NCBI GenBank assembly: GCA_917880885.1
Contig: OU862920.1
Span: forward strand, 35,623,019-35,687,018
Source: Limnephilus marmoratus
Taxonomy: Eukaryota > Arthropoda > Insecta > Trichoptera > Limnephilidae
Length of the DNA: 64,000 nt
Reading direction: 5' to 3'
Shown: one piece after another, positions 1 to 9,932 of the stretch
Position numbering within the stretch: the first letter of the stretch is position 1
Layout: every line of letters starts with the position of its first letter
Notes under the pieces: model-generated
The model's input: only the letters and a program-made list of their open reading frames with translations
Told to the model about the DNA's origin: nothing
Databases searched by the model: none
Position numbers and translations under genes: made by a program

Positions 1-755
1 TTCTATGCGAAATTTTTGTTGGGTTCTTGTAAAATATTTACTCGAAAATTTCGTATATAATTATTGAAGAAAAATAAAATAATACTTTGATAAGTCGTAG
101 AAATTGAGTAAAATCATTATAAAATATCAACGAAAGAGGTCGTATAAAATGCTTTTCATTATCACATATTATTCGCAACTTTTTTCGTTAAATTATGGAA
201 CGTGTATTTATATCTGTCGATGATTAAAATTAATAGTATGCATTCCATTTTTTTTTCCATTATTCTCTTCATGCTATGTAACAGCGCTTAACTGTAACAC
301 CAAACTATTCGTAATAATCGACTTGTCAAAGGAAAAGCTGACTGCGAAACAAAAAGCATAATCCTATTAATAGTGGCACACCATGCATATTATATATATA
401 TATACGGGTATATGTAATATTGTTAGTTAGTTAACACCTTTAAATTATCAGTTAACTTGTTTAGAAACAAACTTTTTATGGGTTTAATTTAATTTTTAAT
501 GGTGCCTGCGACAGCTGCAAATAATAGAGTTTATTATTTTTAATTGAAACACGCCAACACTGGGACCAACTAAAATGGGGATAAGTTTTAATTTTAATAA
601 GTTTTTTGTTCATTTGCAAAAATCTATATTTTTCTATTAATGATGATGGAGTTTATAACTGTTCTCGTAGTTTATAATTTTGAATGAATTGAGATTTAGT
701 TCAAACGTAATATTTTCGTTTTTAAATAAACGATGTAGAAGAAGATGAAATTAAA
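1..755. other. AT-rich non-coding stretch
   Basis: No gene or recognisable element is seen. A short (TA)n tract lies near 391-404. Only short chance ORFs are present. Confidence 0.6.
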
Positions 756-873
756 ATTTAATTAAATGAAGACAATATAAGCGAAACTCAATCGAAAATC
801 TGGAAACAGAAAAATCAGAAAAAGATATTGACACCTCTGGGACTTGAACCCAGGACCTCTTGCTTAAGACACA

Positions 874-1186
874 AAATTTGTATGCGATAAATTTGCTACA
901 ACATTCATAAATGAAATAAAAGACATAAGACAAAATTGTACTACTCAATTCCTTGATCGTAACACGTATACAACTCCTGCTATTATGTCAATGAGATTTA
1001 GACCTGTATCACAAAAAGATGTTAAAAAATAATTAACGATATGGATGTTAAAAAATCAGAAGGCTATGACCAAAAAAGAATTAATGACCTGAAGTTAATT
1101 GCTGATAATATAATCCCAGTACTGACTAAATTAATTAACCTTTGTGTAAGTAATAGTATCATGCCTGACGAACTTAAAACATCCAT
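874..1186 (+). pseudogene. LINE reverse transcriptase N-terminal fragment
   Basis: Read across a one-base frameshift near 1030, the plus strand gives the start of a jockey/CR1-type reverse transcriptase domain: FRPVSQKDVKKI, then KKSEGYDQKRINDLK (family form KKSPGxDG) and a stretch ending in MPDELKTS. The catalytic YADD region and the 3' end are absent, so this is an internal fragment and not a normal 5'-truncated insertion. It sits exactly in the anticodon part of the left tRNA-like arm: CCTCTTGCTT to its left and GGGCAAACGCGCT to its right are contiguous in the intact right arm. Confidence 0.75.
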
Positions 1187-1247
1187 CCTCTGGGCAAACG
1201 CGCTAACCACTGCGCCACGGTGCCGATATCAAATTCGGTCATTTTAA

Positions 1248-2039
1248 CCCTCGACCCGTCGCGTGGGGTCTTTAAAAACCCAGGTTTTACAGAAATGCTA
1301 ATTATGTTAATTTTAAATTTTTTGTATTTCTTGGGCATTAACTATGTAACAATTTCTAGACATTTTGTTTTTTAAAGAGTTTTATTAAATGTACATTAGT
1401 TTTAATTCTGCTCGTGAATGATACGGTTGTATCGAAACCGGTCGCGGAAAAATTAAATTTAAGTAACAAATGTACATTTAATAAAACTCTTTAAAAAACA
1501 AAATGTTAATTTTAAATGTTCCCACTGATTTCTTACTTTAGGTAGCTTCCTAAAAGGGACTATACTTGACGCAAGCGCCGAGAAAATTTAGTTTGCGCAT
1601 GTGCGATGTGAGATACAGACTTGTGTTTCGGCGTGAGGCTAAAAAAAATCAACAAAATACCATGAAAAATCAAGTTTATATGTTTTTTTTTATTGTACTT
1701 TGTAGATTTTTTTGTTGTTATAATAATAAGTCTATATCAACCTCAAATAGTTATGATGGAAATTGGTTAGATTTTTTTTTAAAGTTTTCTATTAAAAAAT
1801 ATGATTCAAAATTTCAAAAAAATGTTCCTCCTTGATTTTTAAGCTCTTGCATTGAAAATAAATAACACATTTTTAACATTTCTTTTTATTTCAAAGCAAT
1901 CATTATCACCTGACTGTAATCAGTAAAAATAACATATAAAATGTATGCTACAACAACAATTTAATCATATTTATTTTTGGGGTCCTAAGCGACCCCACAC
2001 GACACCTCGCGTTACAAAAAAGGCGCGACGGGCGGAGGG
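1248..2039. mobile_element. piggyBac-like non-autonomous element (TTAA target)
   Basis: The element is bounded by TTAA at 1244-1247 and 2040-2043. Its ends are inverted: CCCTCGACCCGTCGCG at the left and CCCTCCGCCCGTCGCG read from the right (14 of 16 match). TTAA duplication and CCCT-type termini are characteristic of the piggyBac superfamily. At 792 bp with only short ORFs (largest 1566-1835, unrecognised) it cannot encode a transposase. The related repeat at 53 kb carries a single TTAA at the equivalent place, which supports the boundaries. Confidence 0.8.
1361..1505. repeat. Perfect 37-bp inverted repeat with 71-bp loop
   Basis: Positions 1361-1397 and 1469-1505 are exact reverse complements, giving a strong hairpin inside the piggyBac-like element. 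The loop contains GATACGGTTGTATC followed by GAAACCGGTC, which resembles stem II and the 3' core of the hammerhead-like motifs at 56.6, 58.6 and 59.7 kb, but its 5' core (GTGAATGA in place of CTGANGA) is broken. Confidence 0.8.
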
Positions 2040-2091
2040 TTAAACTGTATCATACTTCGACTAAGAACCACCCACATTATCTTTATTGTTA

Positions 2092-2157
2092 GCGGTAGCG
2101 TGGTTAGCGCGTTTGCCCGGAAAGCAAGAGGTCCTGGGTTCAAGTCCCAGAGGTGTC
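2092..2157 (+). promoter_or_regulatory. tRNA-like pol III promoter (A and B boxes)
   Basis: TAGCGTGGTTAGCGCG (2096-2111) matches an A box and GGTTCAAGTCC (2137-2147) a B box, with tRNA-like spacing. Flanking stems are incomplete, so this is a tRNA-derived head and not a tRNA gene. The same head occurs in reverse in the left arm. Confidence 0.7.
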
Positions 2158-2277
2158 AATATGTTTTTCTGATTTTTCTGTTTCCAGATTTTCGATTGAG
2201 TTTCGCTTATATTGTCTTCATTTAATTAAATATTACAATTTGAGGTTTTACTCATAAAGTAAAAAAAAATAATACAA

Positions 2278-2733
2278 ACTTCTTTAACCGAACTCATTTC
2301 TACAGCGTTCAGTCTACTTAAGTAGAGATCCTGATGCGCATGTGTGGTAAAACCATGTATGATCGTATGAGAAATGTGGAAATCCGCAAAGAATGCATGG
2401 CTGATGTAAGCGTAATGAGTAAGATCAAGAAAGGAACGTTCCGATGGTTTGGGCATGTAGAGCGAATGAACGAAGAAAGGAGTGTAAGGAGAATATATGA
2501 CGCAAATGTGAATGGTAGAAGAAGTCGAGGACGGCCAAGAAAGACATGGCACGACCAAGTGAATCAGATACTTGAGTCGGGCCATGTCAAGAGTCAGAAT
2601 AATAGAAGGGAATGTATGTGACGTTGCATGAATGTAAACGAGGCAAGGAATGTGTGCCAAGACATAGTCGTTTGGCGGTCCGTCCTCTCTGCCTACCCCT
2701 GCGGGGAAACGGCGTGATGGTTAGTTAGTTAGC
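2278..2733 (+). pseudogene. RTE-type LINE 3' fragment with 5' inversion and (TTAG)n tail
   Basis: Plus-strand translation from 2334 gives the extreme C-terminus of a LINE polymerase (MRMCGKTMYDRM, then FRWFGHVERM, RGRPRKTWHDQV, and WRSVLSAYPCGETA near the end), followed by a TTAG-repeat tail (about 2718-2733). The same segments recur at 42861-43632. The 5' portion, 2278-2319, matches the preceding coding segment (SRLNAVEM) only on the minus strand: an inverted 5' end as produced by twin priming during target-primed reverse transcription. The catalytic domain is absent, so the copy is dead. Confidence 0.8.
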
Positions 2734-3407
2734 TAAGGATAGACGAAATATTAATGGAAACCAACTGATATTAAAGAATGTATTAAAACATTTATAAAAC
2801 CGATCTTATTGAGGTAGCTATATATAATTTACCAATTTTTTTATGCACTATTTAAAATGTTTCTATTTCAAGCGAATTTTATTTATTTCTGATTTCATAA
2901 TACCTTAAAAGCTTAGCAAAAGAACCGGTTGGTTATACAAATCTTGATCAAGTCTCAAGCGCAAAAATATACTATCCAAAGTAAAACATCGCAAAGATGA
3001 ATTTTTTAGCACGTTTTACAGGTCTTTAAAAATGTGCTTTATCTTTATTTATGCATTGAAACCTTTTTAATTAATTATGTAGGTATAAAAGATAAAAGAA
3101 AAACCTTATTCAAAGACAAGCGGTTAAAAAAACACGAAAATAATGCAAGCTAAAAATGCTTCCTTACATTTTTATTTACCACGAAGCTTGGGATGAACAG
3201 GGATGAAAAAATAAAACAAAAAAGCATGAACAGTTTGACAACGTCAGCTAATAGTCTTATCCACCAGATATTGACGACCTTAGAGGGAGACTACATCAGT
3301 GCAGGACCACCACCGCCAGAAATTAACTCAATTAAAGACTTACGTAGGTCATATTATCTCATTCGCGATACCCTGAAAACGGTGAATCGATTGAACACTT
3401 AAAAAAA
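2734..3407. other. AT-rich stretch with one unrecognised short ORF
   Basis: No repeat is recognised in 2740-3190. A 69-codon plus ORF (3193-3402) reads as a polar, soluble peptide (contains GPPPPEINS) and stops just before a MITE begins. I do not recognise it; no splice sites or homologous motif support it as a gene. Confidence 0.25.
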
Positions 3408-3895
3408 AGTGTAATTCACACGTGGTAGATGTGAAACCTTCAGAAAACTAAAGTAGATAGGAGTCGGGAGACTACGAAGCTCTTTTTTATCAGCGTGACC
3501 AATGATTTTGTCGTCGAATTCCAGTTCACCTTTTCCTATAAATTTTGGTAATCTTATTAGTATTTGTGTTTTCTTCTTCGAAGTCGCTAGATGTCGCTTT
3601 ATTTTGTATTTTGTTTGCCTGTTCATTTTGAAGTGGTTTGAAGATTGTACAATATATATATTTTATTGGTCCGCTGAATGTCTGGCCGCTAAGGTTCGTC
3701 AGGCGCTTTATACCACTATTTATGATCATGGATTTATCGTATTATATTGAAAACGAGTACCCATGAAATAAATACATTCTAAATTCTATAGATGTATGTG
3801 TTTGTCTCTTTTTAGTATCGCTCGTTTTCATTTCATCGAGTCTCAAATCACAACAGTGCTAAAGAAGTTTTCTTTTCAAAAAGAATTATGTAGTT
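3408..3895 (+). repeat. MITE family C copy, split by about 300 bp
   Basis: The left half (3408-3480: AATTCACACGTGG, GTGAAACCTTCAG) and right half (3780-3895: GATGTATGTGTTTGTCTC, GCTAAAGAAGTTTTC) are together the same roughly 230-bp repeat seen intact at 25254-25490 and 54311-54540. The intervening 3481-3779 is unrelated to the family and has no recognised features. Confidence 0.7.
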
Positions 3896-4457
3896 GCGTT
3901 AAAAAGCGAATCATGTACATGTATTTTAACATAAAAAGTAGCACATCGGTGAGTACTTACCGAGTTATTATCTCCTCGAGAGATTAACGCTGTGAGGGAA
4001 TACCTCTATGAGGATATTATCTTCGTTAGAAACCACTTGTTAAGCACTGAATCAGCAAAATACCTCAAACGACTGAGCAAAAATGTAATCTGACTGTGCT
4101 ATTTGTAATTGGGTTCTGGTGAATGAAGCCAGCCAAATGACATTAAAATGCGAACTTATTGTTTTAATTGCATTCGTGTTTTTTATTTGGTATTCTCCTG
4201 TGATTTAAAGAATCCATCCTATAATGCTGTACATTTATCATTTCTGTACCTACTACACGTATATCCGAAAAATTACTGCAATGCATGAAAAAATGATGTT
4301 AGAAAGTAAAAAATGATTTCCATAAATGCATTTGTATTCCAATTGCTGATCAATGGATATTTACGAAATATCCTAAAATTATCGATTTTGCAGAAAATTG
4401 TGGTTGCACAACAATTCGTGACATTTTTGTGTTTTAATTTTTAAAATTATATATGTA
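3896..4457. other. Non-coding stretch, nothing recognised
   Basis: AT-rich, with no ORF, repeat or splice-like structure that I can support. Confidence 0.5.
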
Positions 4458-4718
4458 TATATTCTGCGACATGTTCAGAGTGGAAGATACTCTCAATATC
4501 ACCCTCATGTGAGACCACCATTCAGAATTGAAATGTTGCTTGAAATAATGTATTTGGTGACCACTTCTGAATAGCCAAATTTACCATCTTCCTCTTCCAC
4601 GTCTCCTTCGCCTCCCCACTACCCTCAATCTCACAGCATACCCCAAGAAGCCGTAATCTCACTGGCCACAGAGAGGCGTTGGGACTCTTGTGCGGTATTC
4701 ACAAAAAATAAGTATCAT
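4458..4718 (+). repeat. SINE family A, 5'-truncated
   Basis: The copy lacks the tRNA head but keeps the body (CAGAGTGGAAGATACTCTC), the CT-rich block and the terminal segment ending near GCGGTATTCAC with a short A tail. It aligns with 49071-49477 and the reverse complement of 14741-15155. Confidence 0.75.
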
Positions 4719-5202
4719 ATTACGCACGTAAAGAAAGGAGTCCTTGGTGTGGCTTTATATTTTATAAAATACTACGATTGTATTTATCGATTAATGAAAG
4801 TTTGCCCATTCGTCATTAAAAATAAAAGGAAGGTCACAGATTATATGGGATTTATAAAAACTATCCCTTCATTTTTTCTATCTCTTAAAACAGAACGTTG
4901 ATATCACTCGATGATTTTTTCCTTTTAAACTTTCAAAATTTAAGTAAAATTACTGTCAGCATCTGATTTTAAAAAAAAATTGCGTAAAGCCCGGGCAAAA
5001 CCGAGGACTTCAGTTCTATTTATATTATCTGTAAATATAAATAAAAAGGCAATGTCCGAAAGTGTGTGCACTTTGGACTCAAATCAACTGGATTGATTTG
5101 GATAAAAGTTTCAGAGTTTGTTCTTATTAACGCCATGGGTGTTTAGAGAGTGGTTTAAATTGTAAAGAAGTCAGGGACTCCGGAGAAAACTTAACAAATA
5201 CC
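4719..5202. other. Non-coding stretch, nothing recognised
   Basis: AT-rich, without a supported feature. Confidence 0.5.
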
Positions 5203-5437
5203 TGTGAACTAGAATGAGATATAGAGTCGAATTAAAACTCACATAATGTAGTTTTTTTAATACTAATAGCGCGGTGTACAGGAGTCAATGGCAGAAAAAG
5301 TCGAGTAAGACTTAGAGCATTGTCTTTGTACTGGAATAAGGTAAGGAGTCGAATTAAAGTCGAAATAATATAATTTTTTAACAGTAACAACATAATACAC
5401 AGTGGTAAATGTTAGAAACAGTCGAGGACGCTAGACG
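5203..5437. repeat. Diverged tandem duplication, about 120-bp units
   Basis: Two units (about 5203-5323 and 5324-5437) share GGAGTCGAATTAAA or AGAGTCGAATTAAA, a poly-T run, and AGAAAAAGTCGAGTAAGA or AGAAACAGTCGAGGACG in the same order. They are clearly diverged; nothing coding. Confidence 0.6.
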
Positions 5438-5931
5438 ATGCTATAATAATAGTATATTACGATATTGCGTACCTTTGTAAATGTATCTGAAGGATGTGCA
5501 GATTTTAATGCATATTTTGTTCAAACGCTTTCTCCAAAGAGCTGTTTGAGTATTGCTTTGACTAAATTTGCAAGATTATGCTCAGTGGGATAGAAAATAA
5601 GGCACTTTGAAGGAAGCTCTGAAAGCAGACACGAGAAGAGCGAACCACTTAAGTATAAATTAAGCGAAAATTTGCGATAAGATGATATATACATGTTACT
5701 GGTGCTTTTTTTAAAAAGAACGATAAAATTCCTACCAAGTACACGGAATATTAAACTGATGCTAAAGTGAATTTGAACCTTTCTAATTATATGCTAGTAC
5801 ATTAGATTTTCTAAAACCAAAATCAAAATCATATCTCAAAATTCACTTCACTTATTTTAGTCAATGAAATATATGATTTAGAGATAGTCTTTGATGATAT
5901 TTTAAAAATTTCGGTACATTAAAAAATTATT
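5438..5931. other. Non-coding stretch
   Basis: No supported feature before the LINE remnant. Confidence 0.5.
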
Positions 5932-6360
5932 ATGAACCAAGCAATGAAAATGGTCGGTTTTTTAATAAAAATTGCCTTCGGAATATATCTACTTCAATTT
6001 TTTTTCCAGCGCCAAATTGAATATAACTCACCTATATGGTCACCGTATTACACGTTTCACTCAGATTCTATTAAAAAAATCCGTCACAAATTTTTAAGAC
6101 GTATAAATTATAAACTTACTACTCTTATTGAAAATATAAATTATAACCGTCTAATGAAAAATATAGAAATAACAAAGATCACTGACAGAAGTTGACATTA
6201 TTATTTTTAAGATCATTGATTCCCGCATTATTGCACTTATTTCATTTCAAGTCACACGAACTAAAAACATCATTTACAGAAAAAAATATTGTGAATACCA
6301 GTTCGTTTATAATCTCCCTTATGCCAAATTTTTTAAAAAAATTGTACAAAGTAAATAAAT
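5932..6360 (+). pseudogene. Decayed jockey-like LINE C-terminal remnant
   Basis: The plus-strand reading contains IEYNSPIWSPYYTFHSDSIK then IRHKFLRRINYK, the post-catalytic motif of jockey/CR1 reverse transcriptases (family form LEYxSxVWSPY...I..IQKKFLRF). Frameshifts interrupt the frame both upstream and after codon 87. The copy ends in AAATAAATAAATA near 6352-6363, like the tail of the related fragment at 39556-40187. Confidence 0.65.
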
Positions 6361-6913
6361 AAATATCGAATTTCCATTGAACGCATTTGCAGGAATATAT
6401 AATAATAATAATAAAAACGTTTATTCATCAATAGATATATTTTTTTAATATACACATTTTTTCGTTTATCATTGATTCTATTGACGAAAAGGTCACTGCT
6501 CAGCTACAATTCAGTATTTCTCCTTAAAAGCGGCTGGTTTTCAGCAGTGTCTCCAATTTAAAGCAGAAAATAAATGAAATAAAATAAAAATGAATTAAAA
6601 AAATAAATTGAATTAAAATAACATAAATACAATTAAATTAAATTCCATAAATAATAATTAAATCAATACCAAATCTCTAATTCAACGCACACAATATAAT
6701 ACAATATAAATAATAGAAGTTAAAATAAAAATTTAATAAAAAATAAATAAAAATTAATAATGTAAATCGGAATTCAAATTAAAGTCAATAATATTAAAAC
6801 TCCAATACAAAATAAAATCGATTCAAATAAAATATAATCAATTCAAATTAAATCAAATTCAAAATAAAATCAATTATAAAATAAATATAGAGCAAAAATA
6901 AAAAATAAATATT
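6361..6913. repeat. A-rich low-complexity tract
   Basis: (AAT)n occurs near 6401, then from about 6560 the plus strand consists mostly of AAATAAAAT/AATTAAAAT-like words. The same composition resumes after the LINE at 7442-7620, suggesting that the LINE inserted into, or seeded, the tract. Confidence 0.6.
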
Positions 6914-7441
6914 GAGCAAGCTCGTGCAACCTTTATCCGCATGAAAAAAATGTTCTGCAGTCATGATCTCAACCTTGGATTACGAATGCGAATGGTCAGA
7001 TGCTACGTGTTTTCAATATTATTTTATGGAATGGAAGCATGGACGCTTACTGAAGAATTAATTAGGCGACTTGAGGCATTCGAGATGTGGATCTATAGAA
7101 GAATACTTAAAATATGCTGGATGGACAGGGTCACAAATGAAGATGTTATGGTTCGGATGAATAAAGAAAAGGAAGTAATTAAAACCATAAAAATCCGAAA
7201 ACTTCAATATCTTGGACACGTGATGAGACATCCAGAGAAGTGTGAGATCTTGCATCTCATAATGCAGGGAAAGATTGCCGGAAGACGGGGCCCTGGAAGA
7301 AGGAGAACCTCATGGCTGAAAAACCTGAGACAGTGGTTTGGCCAGTCTACCGTGGAGCTGTTCCGGGCCGCAGTAAACAAAGTCCGCATAGCCAACATGA
7401 TAGCCAACGTCCGTTGAACGGACAAGGCACAAGAAGAAGAA
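6914..7441 (+). pseudogene. LINE (RTE-like) polymerase C-terminal fragment
   Basis: An open frame runs from GAG at 6914 (EQARATFIRMKKMF) to the stop at 7415-7417. Motifs in order: SHDLNLGLRMRMVRCYVFS, LFYGMEAWTLTEEL, LEAFEMWIYRRILKI, RKLQYLGHVMRHPE and GRRGPGRRRTSWL. These form the thumb/C-terminal region that follows the YADD catalytic core in insect endonuclease-reverse transcriptase LINEs; core and endonuclease are absent. The sequence ends in ACAAGGCACAAGAAGAAGAA, a typical short 3' end. It has no internal stop, so it is a fairly young 5'-truncated insertion. It is not a host gene. Confidence 0.85.
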
Positions 7442-7830
7442 AATAAAATCAAATTAATTATTAAAAAATAAAAAATCAAAAATGTAATCAAAGTAAATAA
7501 AGCAATCAATTCACAAATAAATAAATAAAAATGCAAAAATAATAAAATAAAATTAAAAATTATACAAATCAACTCTAATAAAATCAAAAACCCAAAATAT
7601 ATATATATATATAAAACCAAATCGAAAACACGAGAAATTTTTCCTTCAATTGTAAATTTGATTAATTAAGATGTGCGGTTGACTGTTCACTCTGTGCAGT
7701 CAGCAATCATTCGCCGCTGAACTTCTTCGACAGAAGTTCTGCAACGATGTCGATATTCGAAGACAGTGGTATCTCGTTCCAAAGTTTTGTAGAAGAAAAG
7801 CTGAAACTACCCTCAAATACAGCAGTTTTG
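7442..7830. other. A-rich tract, then unassigned DNA
   Basis: Low-complexity AAATAAA-type sequence continues to about 7620, with (TA)n near 7598-7612. No feature is supported from 7621 to 7830. Confidence 0.5.
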
Positions 7831-7935
7831 TGTTATAAGACGTATGTGGAAAAATATAAGAAATATGTGGAAATATATAAGACGTATGTGTAAATATATA
7901 AGACGTAGGTGGAAATATCTAAGACGTATGCGAAA
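7831..7935. repeat. 21-bp tandem repeat, 4-5 units
   Basis: Units resemble GTATGTGGAAATATATAAGAC, with a few substitutions per unit. This is a minisatellite in non-coding DNA. Confidence 0.8.
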
Positions 7936-8184
7936 ATTCGTTTAAAAACGATGAACTCTGGCTTCGTGAAATTTTCCAAGATTTTTATACTTGGAAATTC
8001 CAGTTCAATTTCACTATTCATGGAATGAATTTTTTCATAGAATTTTCTTCGTGAGCTGCGAACCTATGGAATTACAATTTATTTACCCATTAAAAACTAG
8101 ACATACCATAATAATATTCTTTGATGCATTTGTTTCAAGAGTCATTGAAGTGAATTGAATAAAACAGACAAACATTTACATGTG
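7936..8184. other. Unassigned non-coding DNA
   Basis: No supported feature. Confidence 0.4.
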
Positions 8185-8325
8185 AAGGATTTAGCCTGCG
8201 GGAAAATGAGATAGACTAATCGGTCTCCTCTTTGTGCAGTGTTTCGTAGTCTCCCCACTCTTGTCTACTTTAGTTTTCAGAAGGTTACCGCGTGTGAACT
8301 TAAAAAAAGTCATTTATGGCCGTAG
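8185..8325 (-). repeat. MITE family C, partial, reverse orientation
   Basis: It contains TCGGTCTCCTCTTTGTGC, CTCCCCACTCTTGTCTAC and TTTCAGAAGGTT in the reverse orientation of the copy at 25254-25490. The half with the GAAGTTTTCACTTC end is missing. Confidence 0.7.
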
Positions 8326-9010
8326 CAATATTTTTGAGGAGTAGGGTAGTGAAACTAGCAGCACTATAAAAAAATAAACTTTTTCAAATTTTCTAAATGT
8401 TTTAGGAGTAGAATGTAATGTGTGAATGGAGGCAATGCGATAGTTAGCAATACATAACTTTAACATTTAGAGTTTGATCAAAATACTATTTATAATTAAT
8501 TAATTCAGGGAGAGTGTGTATATAAATAGACATTCGATTTTCATTCGGTGGGTACATTGTGATCGATTAATGCGAAGGCGTTCGTATTAAAAGCAGTTAC
8601 GATGTTTTGGGAATGTCTTCAAAATATATATAATTATAATTATAATTTCTTGTCCCAGCGTTAAAGCTATTGGAATATTCGTCTCTAAAATTCATTAATG
8701 ACAATTTTTTATTAGAATAACTCTCACATAATTAACATATTATTCCCATAAATGTAAAATGTCATTGTAAAAGAAGATAATAAATAAAATCTAAACGAAA
8801 TATGAAAAAGAACAAGACACAAAAAAAGTGTACATCAATTTTTCAAGCATCAAACTTCCCTCATATTTCTCATCACCTTTCCTAAAATACACTCTTTGAC
8901 CTCACAACATACGCCATTTACGAATGTCTTGGTTCCGCTGGCTCCGAATGTTTGAGAGCAGTAAGGACTCGCTTACGGTAATCACATTAAAAAAAAATTG
9001 GATGCATTTT
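8326..9010. other. Non-coding stretch, nothing recognised
   Basis: AT-rich, no supported gene or repeat. Confidence 0.5.
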
Positions 9011-9183
9011 TTTATTTCCCGGGCTACGAATAACCTGACAATATTCGAAAATCTCTTACTACCACAGTAAACGGAAAATGATGTTTGTGTCGTGGTGGAG
9101 GACTTAGCCAGCCAAGGAATCGAATACACGACTCCTGGGTGGGACCCAAACGAGATGTTAACTCAGCCATTAACCGGTCGACT
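9011..9183 (-). repeat. SINE family B (tRNA-derived), reverse orientation
   Basis: Read on the minus strand, a tRNA-like head (A-box-like TTAATGGCTGAGTTAACA; B-box-like GTATTCGATTCCTTGG) is followed by CTGGCTAAGTCCTCCACC and a body ending near CGTAGCCCGGGAAAT. It matches 61085-61266 throughout. Confidence 0.75.
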
Positions 9184-9926
9184 ACACCCCAAACATATCA
9201 AACAGATTACACCTCAAATGAGTCCAATTACTCTGGTAAATATTCTACTTCTAAAATTACATCTAAAAACAGATGTAGGTAAGAAAAGGTGCGAAAGATT
9301 GAATCCTCGAGCTCTGGCGAAACCGGCATATTGGAGCACTTAGCGAGTAATTTTAATTCAGTAAAGAAAGACCTATCAGTCCGAAGGATATTAAAAGATA
9401 AAAAAGTTCTATGAAAATGTGGTTGGGTTGTTGAAATGAGGACAACTGTCACTTTCGTTGGTGTCGCCATCGTGTATACTGGAGATGCCAGTATTAAAAC
9501 AATTTCTCATCGAACCTAAGCTCTATTGGAATAAAACATCTGTATTTTGAACATATAATGAAAACTTTGAAGAAAAATTTCTTTACTGCACACCATCAGA
9601 ATAAATAAACTTTTACAAATCAAAACCGTTGCTAATTATTACGAACTTTTTTCGTGGGTAATTATTATCCACAAAATTAACAACTCAACTTAAAAAATAA
9701 CGGCTTGACTTGATATTGGAATAAGTCACATTATATTAGTATTATTTCGAAGATCTTCGGCAATATCTTTGAAATAATTTTCGTGCATTCTATACATGTT
9801 TTCATGAATTTATTAAGCCTGTGTAAAAGGCTAACTAACGGGACATGTAGCGCATCGCATCAAGGCTTTTTATTCCAACATTCAGTCATTACAATACGTT
9901 TGATTGTGATAGAATTAACAAGTTTC
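9184..9926. other. Presumed intron of the SCYL2-like gene
   Basis: Immediately downstream (minus strand) of the SCYL2-like exon. No acceptor plus coding block continuing the kinase-like domain could be recognised here. Confidence 0.4.
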
Positions 9927-9932
9927 ACTTAC

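Larger units (their letters stand above)
756..2231. repeat. Fold-back repeat with tRNA-like arms, twice interrupted
   Basis: The outer left arm (756-873) and outer right arm (about 2122-2231) are reverse complements over about 109 bases with one mismatch seen. Each arm holds half of a tRNA-like sequence with B box GGGTTCAAGTCCC; the A-box halves are at 1187-1230 (minus) and 2092-2111 (plus). The left arm is split at 874-1186 by a LINE fragment, and the centre is split at TTAA by a 792-bp element (1248-2039). Without these insertions the repeat is roughly 370 bp, close to the related unsplit copy at 52960-53283. It has no coding capacity. It could be a MITE that captured SINE sequence, or two SINEs joined head to head. 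Confidence 0.8.

Noticed and set aside
2092..2157. A true tRNA gene
   Set aside because: The A and B boxes are present, but the acceptor stem and anticodon arm do not pair properly, and the sequence continues into a repeat arm. The other tRNA-like heads (9.1, 13.5, 15.1, 49.1, 61.2 kb) are SINE heads for the same reason.
2226..2660. 144-codon minus-strand ORF
   Set aside because: Mostly antisense of the RTE-like fragment; only its end (SRLNAVEM) is genuine, as the inverted 5' piece of the same LINE.
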